Shown here: piece by piece, positions 1 through 7,180 of the stretch | Layout of the letters: each line of letters opens with the position of its first letter | Numbering within the stretch: position 1 is the stretch's first letter | DNA from: JAIPFM01 sp964494325 | Lineage (GTDB): Bacteria; Planctomycetota; Phycisphaerae; Sedimentisphaerales; Anaerobacaceae | Length of the DNA: 22,153 nucleotides | Direction: 5' to 3' | Assembly: GCA_964494325.1 (NCBI GenBank) | Contig: CAZBTJ010000093.1 | Span: forward strand, 1 to 22,153 | The notes under the pieces: generated by a model | The model's input: the letters and a program-made list of their open reading frames with translations, nothing else | Told to the model about the DNA's origin: nothing | The model's database searches: none | Translations under genes and position numbers: made by a program

Positions 1-223
1 AGTCTAGCCAAGTCCAATGTCTTGGATATTGTGCTCGACACGTTGCTTTATGATCAGCTAAAGCATTCAGATTGGGTGTTTCAACTTCGCCACCAAAACA
101 ACCTATATCGGAATAGCCCATATCATCGGCCAAAATCAGAACGATATTGGGTTTCTTTTGAGAACCCAAAGCCAAGGTAGACAGAACTAAAAGTACAACG
201 ACCCTATGAACTATTGCTTGCAT
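1..223 (-). CDS. S1 sulfatase, N-terminal part only (runs off window edge; possibly disrupted)
   Basis: The ATG at 221-223 opens a protein with a Sec signal peptide (MQAIVHRVVVLLVLSTLALG) followed by the sulfatase start PNIVLILADDMGYSDIGC, in which the two Asp residues bind the active-site calcium. It continues through TPNLNALAD, as in the arylsulfatases at 10834 and 12612. The usual next segment, (G)LRFTQF..N..RCCPTR, does not follow. From about position 55 to the edge the reading becomes HKATCRAQYPRHWTWLD, which matches no sulfatase I know, and no other frame on this strand restores the family sequence. Either the gene is broken here by insertion or rearrangement, or the edge is misassembled. 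The formylglycine Cys would lie beyond this point, so it cannot be checked. The gene starts 22 bp after the neighbouring sulfatase scrap ends. Confidence 0.7.
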   Translation of the reverse strand, partial: MQAIVHRVVVLLVLSTLALGSQKKPNIVLILADDMGYSDIGCFGGEVETPNLNALADHKATCRAQYPRHWTWLD

Positions 224-245
224 CAAAGTTACCTCAATGTATGGT

Positions 246-503
246 CTATTTCCGTGGTTTCTCTAGCTTCCGATCATCGCCTTGCTCATTCATCCAGGTC
301 TCAAGCTCGTTTTTTAACTGAGACAAGATCTCGACATGCTCTTGCTGACCGGCAAGATTGGTCTGCTCGTTGGGATCGTTGCTCAGTTGATAGAGCTCAA
401 ATTCAGGACGATTTCTATAGCGATCCAGCACGTTTTTAGCATGAGGATCGGTTTTGGCCTTCTGGACCCAACTGGGCCATACGATACATACTGAAAACTC
501 CAT
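246..503 (-). pseudogene. Orphan C-terminal fragment of an S1 (sulfamidase-like) sulfatase
   Basis: An 85-residue open frame contains only the C-terminal part of a sulfatase: W.SWVQKAKTD, LDRYRNRPEFELYQL, DP.EQTNLAG, then ETWMNEQGD. It aligns closely with the end of the intact sulfatase at 15702 (WVDRAKTD, LLDRYYERPRYELYDI, NNLAADP, ETWMKENND). The first five codons (MEFSV) have no counterpart, and stop codons lie just upstream in this frame. The calcium-binding Asp pair, the formylglycine motif and the catalytic Lys/His motifs are all absent, so it cannot be a sulfatase. It sits between a frameshifted sulfatase and a truncated one. Most likely it is what remains after a deletion between tandem sulfatase copies. 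Whether the 85-residue frame is translated is unknown. Confidence 0.8.
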
Positions 504-534
504 GAAGCAAACAACGATTCATTAACATAGAGCA

Positions 535-1981
535 CTAGGAAGAGAGATACTTTAAATACTCAGGCTTAATTTCTCGTTTTTTCTTTTTAAGCTGAAACAG
601 GTGATTCATCAGGGCCTCAAGTGGCTCCCCTTCATCACCCAGGGATTGTCGCCATTGAACCACCTCTGCACGTAACGTTTTAAGAATCTTCTGGTGGTCA
701 GGGGCACCGGCTAGGTTATTCAACTCATAAGGATCCGCGTCAAGATCATAGAGCTCCTCTACCAGTCGATGGTGAATTTTGTCAATCAACTCAGCGGCCG
801 CCTGATCTGTCTTTGCCTTTTCGATCCAGGTTCTGTAGATGACCCCCGTGTCCTTATCATCAGAATCTGTACAGTGGCTATACCAACGCTTATCAGGATC
901 GAGATTGAGCACATATTTGTGTTTGTCCGTTCGCACTGCTCTCATGGCATAGTCATTATACCCTCGAGTATGAAGAGGGTTCCCTGTATGGGTGGCAAAA
1001 ATCTTTTCGTGATGTTTTTTATCTGGATTCATTAGCGTTGGTAGAAAACTGCGTCCATGTAACGAATCAACTCGAACTCCACCAGCAATCTCTATAAAGG
1101 TTGGCAGGATATCCACAGAACTCGCCAGTGATTGCGTGACTGTCCCGGCTTTTACACGACCCGGCCAGCGAACAATAAAGGGCATGCGAATACCGGCATC
1201 GTAGAGATTCCATTTGGCCCGAGGGAAAGAGCCTCCCTGATCAGAGGTGTAGATGAAGACCGTCTTATCTTTTAATCCCACTGCATCGACATCTGCCAGG
1301 CAGGCTCCGACCTGTTTATCCATTTCCGAGATTTCGGTATAGTAACGTGTGAGCATCTCACGAGTAGCCAACGTATCCAACATATCCGGTGGAATAATCA
1401 TATCCTCTGGTTTGTACTGCGTATTCGTCGGATAAGGTGTGTGTGGCCGATTGGTATTAAATATAAAACAGAGTGGCTGATTCGGATTTGTCTTTGTGTG
1501 GTCGGCCAGAAATTCTCTGAGACCGGCTTTTTTGTCATTAACTTTCATGCCATCAAAGGGATAAACCGAAGCGGGTTTAACATCCTTACTTACCCGTAAT
1601 GGCGACACGATACCCAATATCATTTAGATAGTGGACAATGGATTTGGTGCCTTCATCCGATGCCCCATGGTTACGCCAGCAGCCAACACTCGTTGGCATC
1701 TGGCCGGTATGAATCGATGTTCTTGAGGGGCCACAAATCGGCCCGGCTGTAAAAAACCGATCAAATCGCATGCCTTCAGCTGCAAGTTGATCGATATTGG
1801 GGGTTTGGATCACAGGGTTACCGTAACAGCCGTTTGAACAGGCGTTTTGATCATCAGACAAGAACAAGAAGATATGCGGTCTCTCTGTGATGTTGTTATT
1901 TTTTGACCTAGCCAACAAAGTAGAGGTTACAGATAAGGCCATTGCGGTTTGTTTTAGAAATACTCTTCTGTTAATGATCAT
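535..1981 (-). pseudogene. Frameshifted heparan N-sulfatase (sulfamidase)-like S1 sulfatase
   Basis: The reading starts at the ATG at 1979-1981, behind AGAGG, with a twin-arginine-type signal (NRRVFLKQTAMAL). It shows SDDQN (calcium-binding Asp 43-44) and CGPSR (formylglycine Cys83), then stops at 1586-1588 after GYRVAITGK. The rest of the enzyme continues in another frame to 535: YPFDGM, NRPHTPYPT, TSDQGGSFPRAKW, YDLDADPYELNNLAG. The break lies in GGTAAGTAAGGATG (minus strand). Removing one T gives GKKDVKPASVYPFD, which matches the GKKHV.P..VYPFD motif of human sulfamidase (SGSH) in length, but with Asp where the catalytic His should be. Removing one of the two TAAG units also restores the frame, one residue short. 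The repaired protein would have about 480 residues, normal for the family. The gene lies 92 bp downstream of the fecR-like gene, so it may belong to the regulated unit. Confidence 0.85.
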
Positions 1982-2073
1982 GGAGTAAATTCCTCTAAAT
2001 TTGGTTTCTATAAATGCAACCAGTCAGCAAAGACCATGTGCCATCGGTAGCCTCGATATGAGTCCGCTGTTTC

Positions 2074-3420
2074 TTAATCCGCAGCAACGATTACACGGAA
2101 CTGATCCACCTGGTCACCTAGGTTGAGATTAAAATATATATCGTTTCCATTTGGGCCAATTCTGACGGTATCCTGTGGAATGGAAAAGGCTCGACTCTTG
2201 GTCATCCGGTGCTCAAGTCCCCGCTTTTTGCGTCTAATGCCTCTGTACTCCAGATCCGGGACAGCCAAGACGTCATCGGAATCAAGGAGTTTTTCATCTG
2301 AGGTGATTACGCCCAAGATCTTATTGGCAAACTGGATACTCCCACTGATCATATGCGGTCGCCCTTTGAAGTCAATGCGGGTCATCTTATTGAAAAATAT
2401 GATATAGCTACTGACTAGGGTATTCTTTTCGATCTCCCCCTCCACCATTCGATCTGGAAAGGTCCCTTCACGAAGATCGATGGTGAGCCTATTTTCTAAA
2501 CGCACGGAATGCCGTTCCGGCATCATAAACAAGTGGGAATCGTCCTTGTACGCAAGCAATGATTTGGTCGGTATGGGTGGCAGATAATGAATCAAATTGG
2601 ACAATTCCTGGACGCCACTGGTCAATGGCCATAGATCGTTGAACAGACCATGATCTGAAACGACTTCCTTTAGTGTAGAAGATTCAATGCCATCCGATGT
2701 AACGACTTGACCCTTTGAGAGCGTCATACCTTCCGTGGCGTTGATTCCCAGAAGCCGGGTCTTAACCTCGACCTCCCCCTCAAACACCGATATCGTAGAA
2801 GCACCGCTTTCCTGGACATTCACGCCAAAAGACGTTCCTAGGTCCAGAACGTTAAGATGATTTGTTTGTACTGTAAATTTGCTCTCTGGATTATTGACCC
2901 GGGCACTGAGTTTGCCGCTGTGCAGGTAAATAGTCTCTCTATTGATCAGCTCAAATGTAGCAGGCCCTGAGAGAGTCACAATTGACTGATCTGCCATGGT
3001 CAGTTGCGCTAAGCCTGACAGGAGGGTGTAAGGCCCAGATGGCAGGCCCTGACCGATACGACATGAACCATGGTCCCAATGAGCCATGCTTTCATACGTT
3101 AGTGAGGCGATGTGAGATCGGGTACTGTATTGATGAAATCCCGCTATTGACACGCCTATAAGCAAGACTGCAGCGATAGCGCGTACTAACAAACGCGAGA
3201 AACGGCGTGTCTTTATGTTAGCACCGGTTTCAACCGGGCTATCTATGAGCGTTTGCTCGTCCAGTTCATGCAAGAGTCCGTGAATCCGTGTCTCCTGCCA
3301 AAACTGACGACGTGCGGCAGCATGATTGCGCAGTATTGCCTCAAGCTCTGCTTTTTCTTCCTCTTTTATTTGACCGTTGAGGTGGCAATTAATCAAATAA
3401 GATATTCGTTGATCCGTCAT
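2074..3420 (-). CDS. FecR-like transmembrane anti-sigma / sensor protein
   Basis: This 448-residue protein probably controls the ECF sigma factor encoded just upstream. A cytoplasmic N-terminus (residues 1-75, acidic and helical, DQRISYLINCHLNG) is followed by one membrane helix (about 79-97). A periplasmic FecR domain lies at about 115-222 (LSGPATFELIN, LHSGKLSARV, DLGTSFGVNV, SVFEGEVEV). Residues about 300-447 form an extra domain with SGSIQFANKILGVI, SDDVL, YRG..RKKRGLE and QVDQFRVIVAA. This resembles a domain I know from PVC secreted proteins that carry PEP-CTERM tails; no PEP-CTERM tail is present here. The ATG at 3418-3420 is preferred over upstream in-frame codons because it overlaps the sigma stop as ATGA and has AAAAGGTG just before it. 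In classical systems FecR transmits a TonB-receptor signal, but no receptor gene is present here. Confidence 0.85.
   Translation of the reverse strand: MTDQRISYLINCHLNGQIKEEEKAELEAILRNHAAARRQFWQETRIHGLLHELDEQTLIDSPVETGANIKTRRFSRLLVRAIAAVLLIGVSIAGFHQYSTRSHIASLTYESMAHWDHGSCRIGQGLPSGPYTLLSGLAQLTMADQSIVTLSGPATFELINRETIYLHSGKLSARVNNPESKFTVQTNHLNVLDLGTSFGVNVQESGASTISVFEGEVEVKTRLLGINATEGMTLSKGQVVTSDGIESSTLKEVVSDHGLFNDLWPLTSGVQELSNLIHYLPPIPTKSLLAYKDDSHLFMMPERHSVRLENRLTIDLREGTFPDRMVEGEIEKNTLVSSYIIFFNKMTRIDFKGRPHMISGSIQFANKILGVITSDEKLLDSDDVLAVPDLEYRGIRRKKRGLEHRMTKSRAFSIPQDTVRIGPNGNDIYFNLNLGDQVDQFRVIVAAD
3417..3420 (-). promoter_or_regulatory. ATGA stop/start overlap coupling sigma factor and fecR-like gene
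   Basis: On the minus strand the sigma factor's TGA (3419-3417) and the fecR-like ATG (3420-3418) share bases as ATGA. AAAAGGTG lies immediately upstream inside the sigma gene. Such overlaps usually make ribosomes that finish the first gene restart on the second, which would keep sigma and anti-sigma in fixed proportion. Confidence 0.8.
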
Positions 3421-3989
3421 GATAGCACCTTTTGTAAACGTAAGCGACGTTTTATACACTCACGAATCATTGATCGTGCTCTATTAAGTGTAACGTTTAC
3501 TGCATTGATAGACTGATTGCGCAATGCTGCAATTTCAGTTGGCATGCGTTTTCTAAAATACCGTAGCTGGATCATTTCCTTGGCAGCAGGCGCCAATTTC
3601 TTAACACACTGGCGTAGGGATTCGAGTTCCTGTTCGTATTCGGAATCCCAATCCTCAGGGATCGATACTGCCAAGGCCTCAATCACGGCATCTGCCAAAG
3701 AACAGGGCTGTCGTTTATGATTACGCGTATAGGTCCGGATTTGATACATAGCAATACATCTGATCCAGGCGATGAAATTACTTCCCAGCTCGAAATCCAT
3801 TGCCTTACGCGATACCACAAGAAAGACCTCCTGGATCACGTCATCAGCGGCATGAAAATTGGGAAGCAGACTCAATACGTAGAGCCGTAGCTTTGCTTGA
3901 TGTTGAACAAAAAGCTGCTGTACCTTGAGCGTATGATCACGGAAATCGTTACTTGCGCCTTCTGGCTGTTTATTGCTATTTTTGCACAT
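3417..3989 (-). CDS. ECF-type RNA polymerase sigma factor
   Basis: This 190-residue sigma-70 family protein has only regions 2 and 4, as expected of ECF sigmas. Region 2 covers about residues 25-95 (FVQHQAKLRLYVLSLLP, AADDVIQEVFLVV, FIAWIRCIAMYQIRTY). Region 4 covers about 130-180 (LAPAAKEMIQLRYFRKRMPTEIA, SINAVNVTLNRARSMIREC), with the helix-turn-helix expected to bind the -35 element. The DDVIQEVF segment is typical of sigmas from planctomycetes and relatives. The start is the ATG at 3987-3989; no strong ribosome-binding site is visible before it. The stop codon overlaps the fecR-like start (ATGA), which implies translational coupling. Its target promoters are not known, but the adjacent sulfatase and GH2 genes are the obvious candidates. 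Confidence 0.92.
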   Translation of the reverse strand: MCKNSNKQPEGASNDFRDHTLKVQQLFVQHQAKLRLYVLSLLPNFHAADDVIQEVFLVVSRKAMDFELGSNFIAWIRCIAMYQIRTYTRNHKRQPCSLADAVIEALAVSIPEDWDSEYEQELESLRQCVKKLAPAAKEMIQLRYFRKRMPTEIAALRNQSINAVNVTLNRARSMIRECIKRRLRLQKVLS

Positions 3990-4196
3990 AACACAATTCT
4001 ATTCGAAGAAAACAGCAGTACTTAGCATAAAAAATATGTAAAGTGAGTTTTTTTAGCTAAACATACAAAGCAAAGAGTACTGTTCTTAGCTATAGATAAG
4101 ACCTTCAGACGCCCCTACTATCTTTTCCCCGATCATGGTGAGTCCGCCTACTGCCGTGAAGGTTCGCCGGAATAAATGCATCTATTGTTCATTGTT
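3990..4196 (-). promoter_or_regulatory. 207-bp intergenic gap, probable promoter region of the sigma/fecR unit
   Basis: This is the longest gap within the minus-strand run and separates the sulfatase/GH2 genes from the sigma/fecR pair. It is AT-rich near the sigma gene. It holds the palindrome TTTAGCTAAA (4052-4061) and an inverted repeat CAGTACT (4016-4022) / AGTACTG (4076-4082). I see no good sigma-70 -35/-10 pair and no hairpin followed by a T run. A promoter for the sigma gene, perhaps self-recognised, is the likely content, but this is inferred from position only. Confidence 0.4.
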
Positions 4197-5558
4197 TCAT
4201 TGCATTATGGGTATCCATTTCCGGAGACGCGTTTTAACCTCTGTCAAACCGGGATCACCGGCCAGATTTGTCCATTCATGCGGATCCGTTGTGTGATCAT
4301 ATAACTCTTCCGTACCATCCTTATAACGAATGTATCGATACCGTTCATCACGAACAGCATGATTGCCTTTTTGGTAGGTTGTCATAGAGGGACGTTCCCA
4401 TGGGATATCGGGATCTTCTAGGAGAGGACGAATACTTTGACCATCTAAGGTTTGTTTGGTTTTTGAAAGATCGCAGAGGTCGATGAGTGTTGGATAGAGA
4501 TCCAGAAGATTCACCGGACGCTCACAGATGGTGTTCGGATCCGTCATGCCAGGTACCTTCCAAATCATCAGACATCGTGTGGTTAATTCCCATAGGGCAT
4601 ATTTCGCAAAATGTTCCTTTTCTCCCATATGGAACCCATGATCTGCCCAGAGACAGACGATCGTATTATCTGCATGAGGGCTCGCTGCCAGGTCATCCAA
4701 GACTTGCCCCAGGACATAGTCCATAAAACTAATACAGGCCAAATAACTCTGAACCACAGGTCGCCAGTGACCGGCCTCTCTAAGCTGTTTGAAACTAACG
4801 GGATTATGGGCAAACTGCTTACCGATTGCAGGCACATCATCAAGATCCCCTTCCAAGATCTCGGGCATTGTAATCTCGTCCAGAGGATATAGTTCAAAGA
4901 ACCGTTTAGGTGCTGTCCATGGATTATGTGGCTTATGGATACCCAATGCCATAAAGAAAGGTTTCTGGTAGGTCTTCTGAAGACGCTGTTTGGCAATCAG
5001 CATGTTCTTGACATCATAAAAATCTGTATCCGGCCCTTCCCAAGATTGATAATCAAACAAAGGAGGACGTCTAATAGACTTAGGGATATATTTAACAGTC
5101 ACCTTAGGTTGCTGACCTTTGAAACCTTCCAAATCATCCCACATGGCATTCCAGCGCTTTGTTTCCGGTTTTGAATGGAATATTTTCCCGGACATCTGAG
5201 TGACATAACCATTGGCCTTAAAATGTTCAGGTAGTAAAACGGAGTCCATTACCTGTTTTGATTTGGTCATTTTGTTTTTATTATCATACACACCACTTTT
5301 ATGGGGTGCAATACCGCTTAGCAATGCAGTTCTCGATGGATTACACACAGGAGCCGCACAATAGGCCCGTGTGAAACTCATCGCTTCCTTAGAAAACTTA
5401 TCCAAATTGGGTGTCTGAATGCCCGGATAATTCTTTAATAGAGAGACATAGTCATTGAGATCATCAATGGCAATAAATAGCACATTGGGTTTTAAGGCCT
5501 TGGCAGATGTCAGGTTTGCAAGGCTCAACAAACAGAATAGGATGGATATTTTTCTCAT
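4197..5558 (-). CDS. Iduronate-2-sulfatase-like S1 sulfatase
   Basis: This 453-residue exported sulfatase hydrolyses a sulfate ester, probably on a glycan. The Sec signal peptide is MRKISILFCLLSLANLTSA. The order of motifs is AIDDLNDYVSLL (calcium-binding Asp32-33), CNPSR (Cys72, converted to formylglycine), SGKIFH (catalytic Lys and His), MALGIHKPHNPW, and LWADHGFHMGEKEHFAKYALWE. The IDDLND start and the KPHNPW and DHG.H.GE.....K..LWE blocks are those of the iduronate-2-sulfatase group, which I believe is S1_7. Length is normal. The ATG at 5556-5558 is chosen because the signal peptide begins there; the upstream ATG at 5609 would add 17 polar residues and overlap the previous gene. Only 28 bp separate it from the sulfatase at 5587. 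The exact substrate cannot be read from sequence. Confidence 0.93.
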   Translation of the reverse strand: MRKISILFCLLSLANLTSAKALKPNVLFIAIDDLNDYVSLLKNYPGIQTPNLDKFSKEAMSFTRAYCAAPVCNPSRTALLSGIAPHKSGVYDNKNKMTKSKQVMDSVLLPEHFKANGYVTQMSGKIFHSKPETKRWNAMWDDLEGFKGQQPKVTVKYIPKSIRRPPLFDYQSWEGPDTDFYDVKNMLIAKQRLQKTYQKPFFMALGIHKPHNPWTAPKRFFELYPLDEITMPEILEGDLDDVPAIGKQFAHNPVSFKQLREAGHWRPVVQSYLACISFMDYVLGQVLDDLAASPHADNTIVCLWADHGFHMGEKEHFAKYALWELTTRCLMIWKVPGMTDPNTICERPVNLLDLYPTLIDLCDLSKTKQTLDGQSIRPLLEDPDIPWERPSMTTYQKGNHAVRDERYRYIRYKDGTEELYDHTTDPHEWTNLAGDPGLTEVKTRLRKWIPIMQ

Positions 5559-5586
5559 TCGACGTTCCCTTTTAGCAGTGTACGTT

Positions 5587-7104
5587 TTACCGACTGATTC
5601 CACTGTCATGAATTATTTTCACCTTTGCAAACAGATAGTCCACTAAAGGTTTATACGCAGGATCATTGATATAATCGTTCTCTTCCTGAAGATTCTCTTC
5701 CAGGTTAAAGAGCATAACCGGCTTACCCGTTCCCTTCATAAGAAGGCTGTTATCCACAAAGAGCTTCCACTGACCTGTATAGGTCTTTCCACCAACAACA
5801 GGATCTTTCAAGCGGATCGCCAGCATGGCAGCACCTTCATGACGTGCACCACCATCGCCCCCTTCTTTGTGGTCGTGATGAATCAGGTGCGGGCGAAGAT
5901 TATTGGCGCTACCGAAAAGATTATCAAGCAACTGATAACTGTCCGGAGCCGCATCTCCAATGTCTGTTTTTAGGATCCCGGAGATTGTGGCAAACATATC
6001 CACCAAACAAATCGGCGTACGGCTCACCATACCAGCAGGAATCCCCCCTAAGGGCCAGGAAGCGACAAAGGGAACACGATGCCCCCCTTCAAACGCAGAT
6101 CCCTTGTTACTACGAACCGGACCAGTCGCAGCCTTGCTTTTGTTCTCCGCGCCGTTATCACTCGTAAAAACTAAGAGGGTATTTTCAATCAAGAGACCGC
6201 CGGGACGCCTGGGGTCTTCGGTTTTCTCGAGAAAGCTCATCAAGAGACCCAAAGCCACATCGTTTTCATAGATAAAATCTGAACGTCTTGTCTTTAGATT
6301 GCTACGACCTTTGACGGGCACACCTTCAATCGATTTACTGGGAGTATGTTTGATATGATTTGAGTGACAGGCATAGTAGAGGAAGAAAGGTTTCTCTCTG
6401 TTGTCACCATTTAAATGCTCTGTTAAAAACCTCTTGCCCATCCGATAGTTTGTGGGTCCTGTTTCCTCAAGTTTATACGTCTGTTTATTGACACTTTGTG
6501 GTCCCGTTGCTGCGACGACCTTATCCTGAAAAATCCAACCCTGAGGACTCGACGAAGGATGACTTCGCGAGGTCCCATGAAAATAGTCAAATCCGTGATT
6601 GAGCGGCCCATCTAAAATTGGTAAGCGAATATCGGAGGTCTTCCAGTCTAGAGCAGGCTTCCCCTCTTTGGTTTGATACTGCAGGCCCAAATGCCATTTA
6701 CCGGTCATGCCTGTGCGATAATCTTTTGACTTTAAGAGTGTGCCCAGGGTGGGTTGATCCTTTTCTATTAGAGGCATGGAATGCGGGCCCCAAAGCACAC
6801 TGTATTTAAGACGTGTTCGCCAGGAATAACGACCTGTTAAGAGTGAGTAGCGTGATGCCGTACAACGTGATGATCCAGTATGGGCATCTGTAAATCGAAT
6901 GCCACTTTTGGCAAGTTTTTCCATATTCGGTGTATAGACCTGAACCGCATCATCATTACCCGTCCAATCCTGATAGGCACTGGTATCACCAATTCCCATG
7001 TCATCGGCCATCATAATAATGATATTAGGTTTCGGGATATCCTGATCGCTAGCAAAAGATAGACATCCCATTACACATACAATAAATAATGCGGTTTCTT
7101 TCAT
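5587..7104 (-). CDS. Exported arylsulfatase-type S1 sulfatase (CTASR active site)
   Basis: This 505-residue protein has a short Sec signal (MKETALFIVCVMGCLSFA). It shows PNIIIMMADDMGIGD (calcium-binding Asp34-35), RCTASRYSLLTGRY (formylglycine Cys81), TGMTGKWHLG (catalytic Lys and His), SNHIKHTPS, TSDNGAENK and FEGGHRVPF. The active site reads C-T-A-S-R. Ala in place of Pro is within the known C-x-[PA]-S-R consensus and fits Cys-type enzymes matured by FGE. An insertion, AYQDWTGNDDAVQVYTPN, stands where most relatives have a short GCYG...TPN stretch. It is near arylsulfatase A-type enzymes, but I cannot name the subfamily. It lies 76 bp downstream of the GH2 at 7181 and 28 bp upstream of the next sulfatase, so it is probably co-transcribed with both. 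Confidence 0.92.
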   Translation of the reverse strand: MKETALFIVCVMGCLSFASDQDIPKPNIIIMMADDMGIGDTSAYQDWTGNDDAVQVYTPNMEKLAKSGIRFTDAHTGSSRCTASRYSLLTGRYSWRTRLKYSVLWGPHSMPLIEKDQPTLGTLLKSKDYRTGMTGKWHLGLQYQTKEGKPALDWKTSDIRLPILDGPLNHGFDYFHGTSRSHPSSSPQGWIFQDKVVAATGPQSVNKQTYKLEETGPTNYRMGKRFLTEHLNGDNREKPFFLYYACHSNHIKHTPSKSIEGVPVKGRSNLKTRRSDFIYENDVALGLLMSFLEKTEDPRRPGGLLIENTLLVFTSDNGAENKSKAATGPVRSNKGSAFEGGHRVPFVASWPLGGIPAGMVSRTPICLVDMFATISGILKTDIGDAAPDSYQLLDNLFGSANNLRPHLIHHDHKEGGDGGARHEGAAMLAIRLKDPVVGGKTYTGQWKLFVDNSLLMKGTGKPVMLFNLEENLQEENDYINDPAYKPLVDYLFAKVKIIHDSGISR

Positions 7105-7180
7105 TTTTAACCATTCCCTTGCATTGCCCTAAGCTCACCACCAACATGTATCCCAACGGCCAGTACGACAAAGTGATTGT

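Noticed and set aside
3421..3459. Upstream start for the fecR-like gene
   Set aside because: It would extend into the sigma gene; the ATGA overlap start has a ribosome-binding site and a typical N-terminus.
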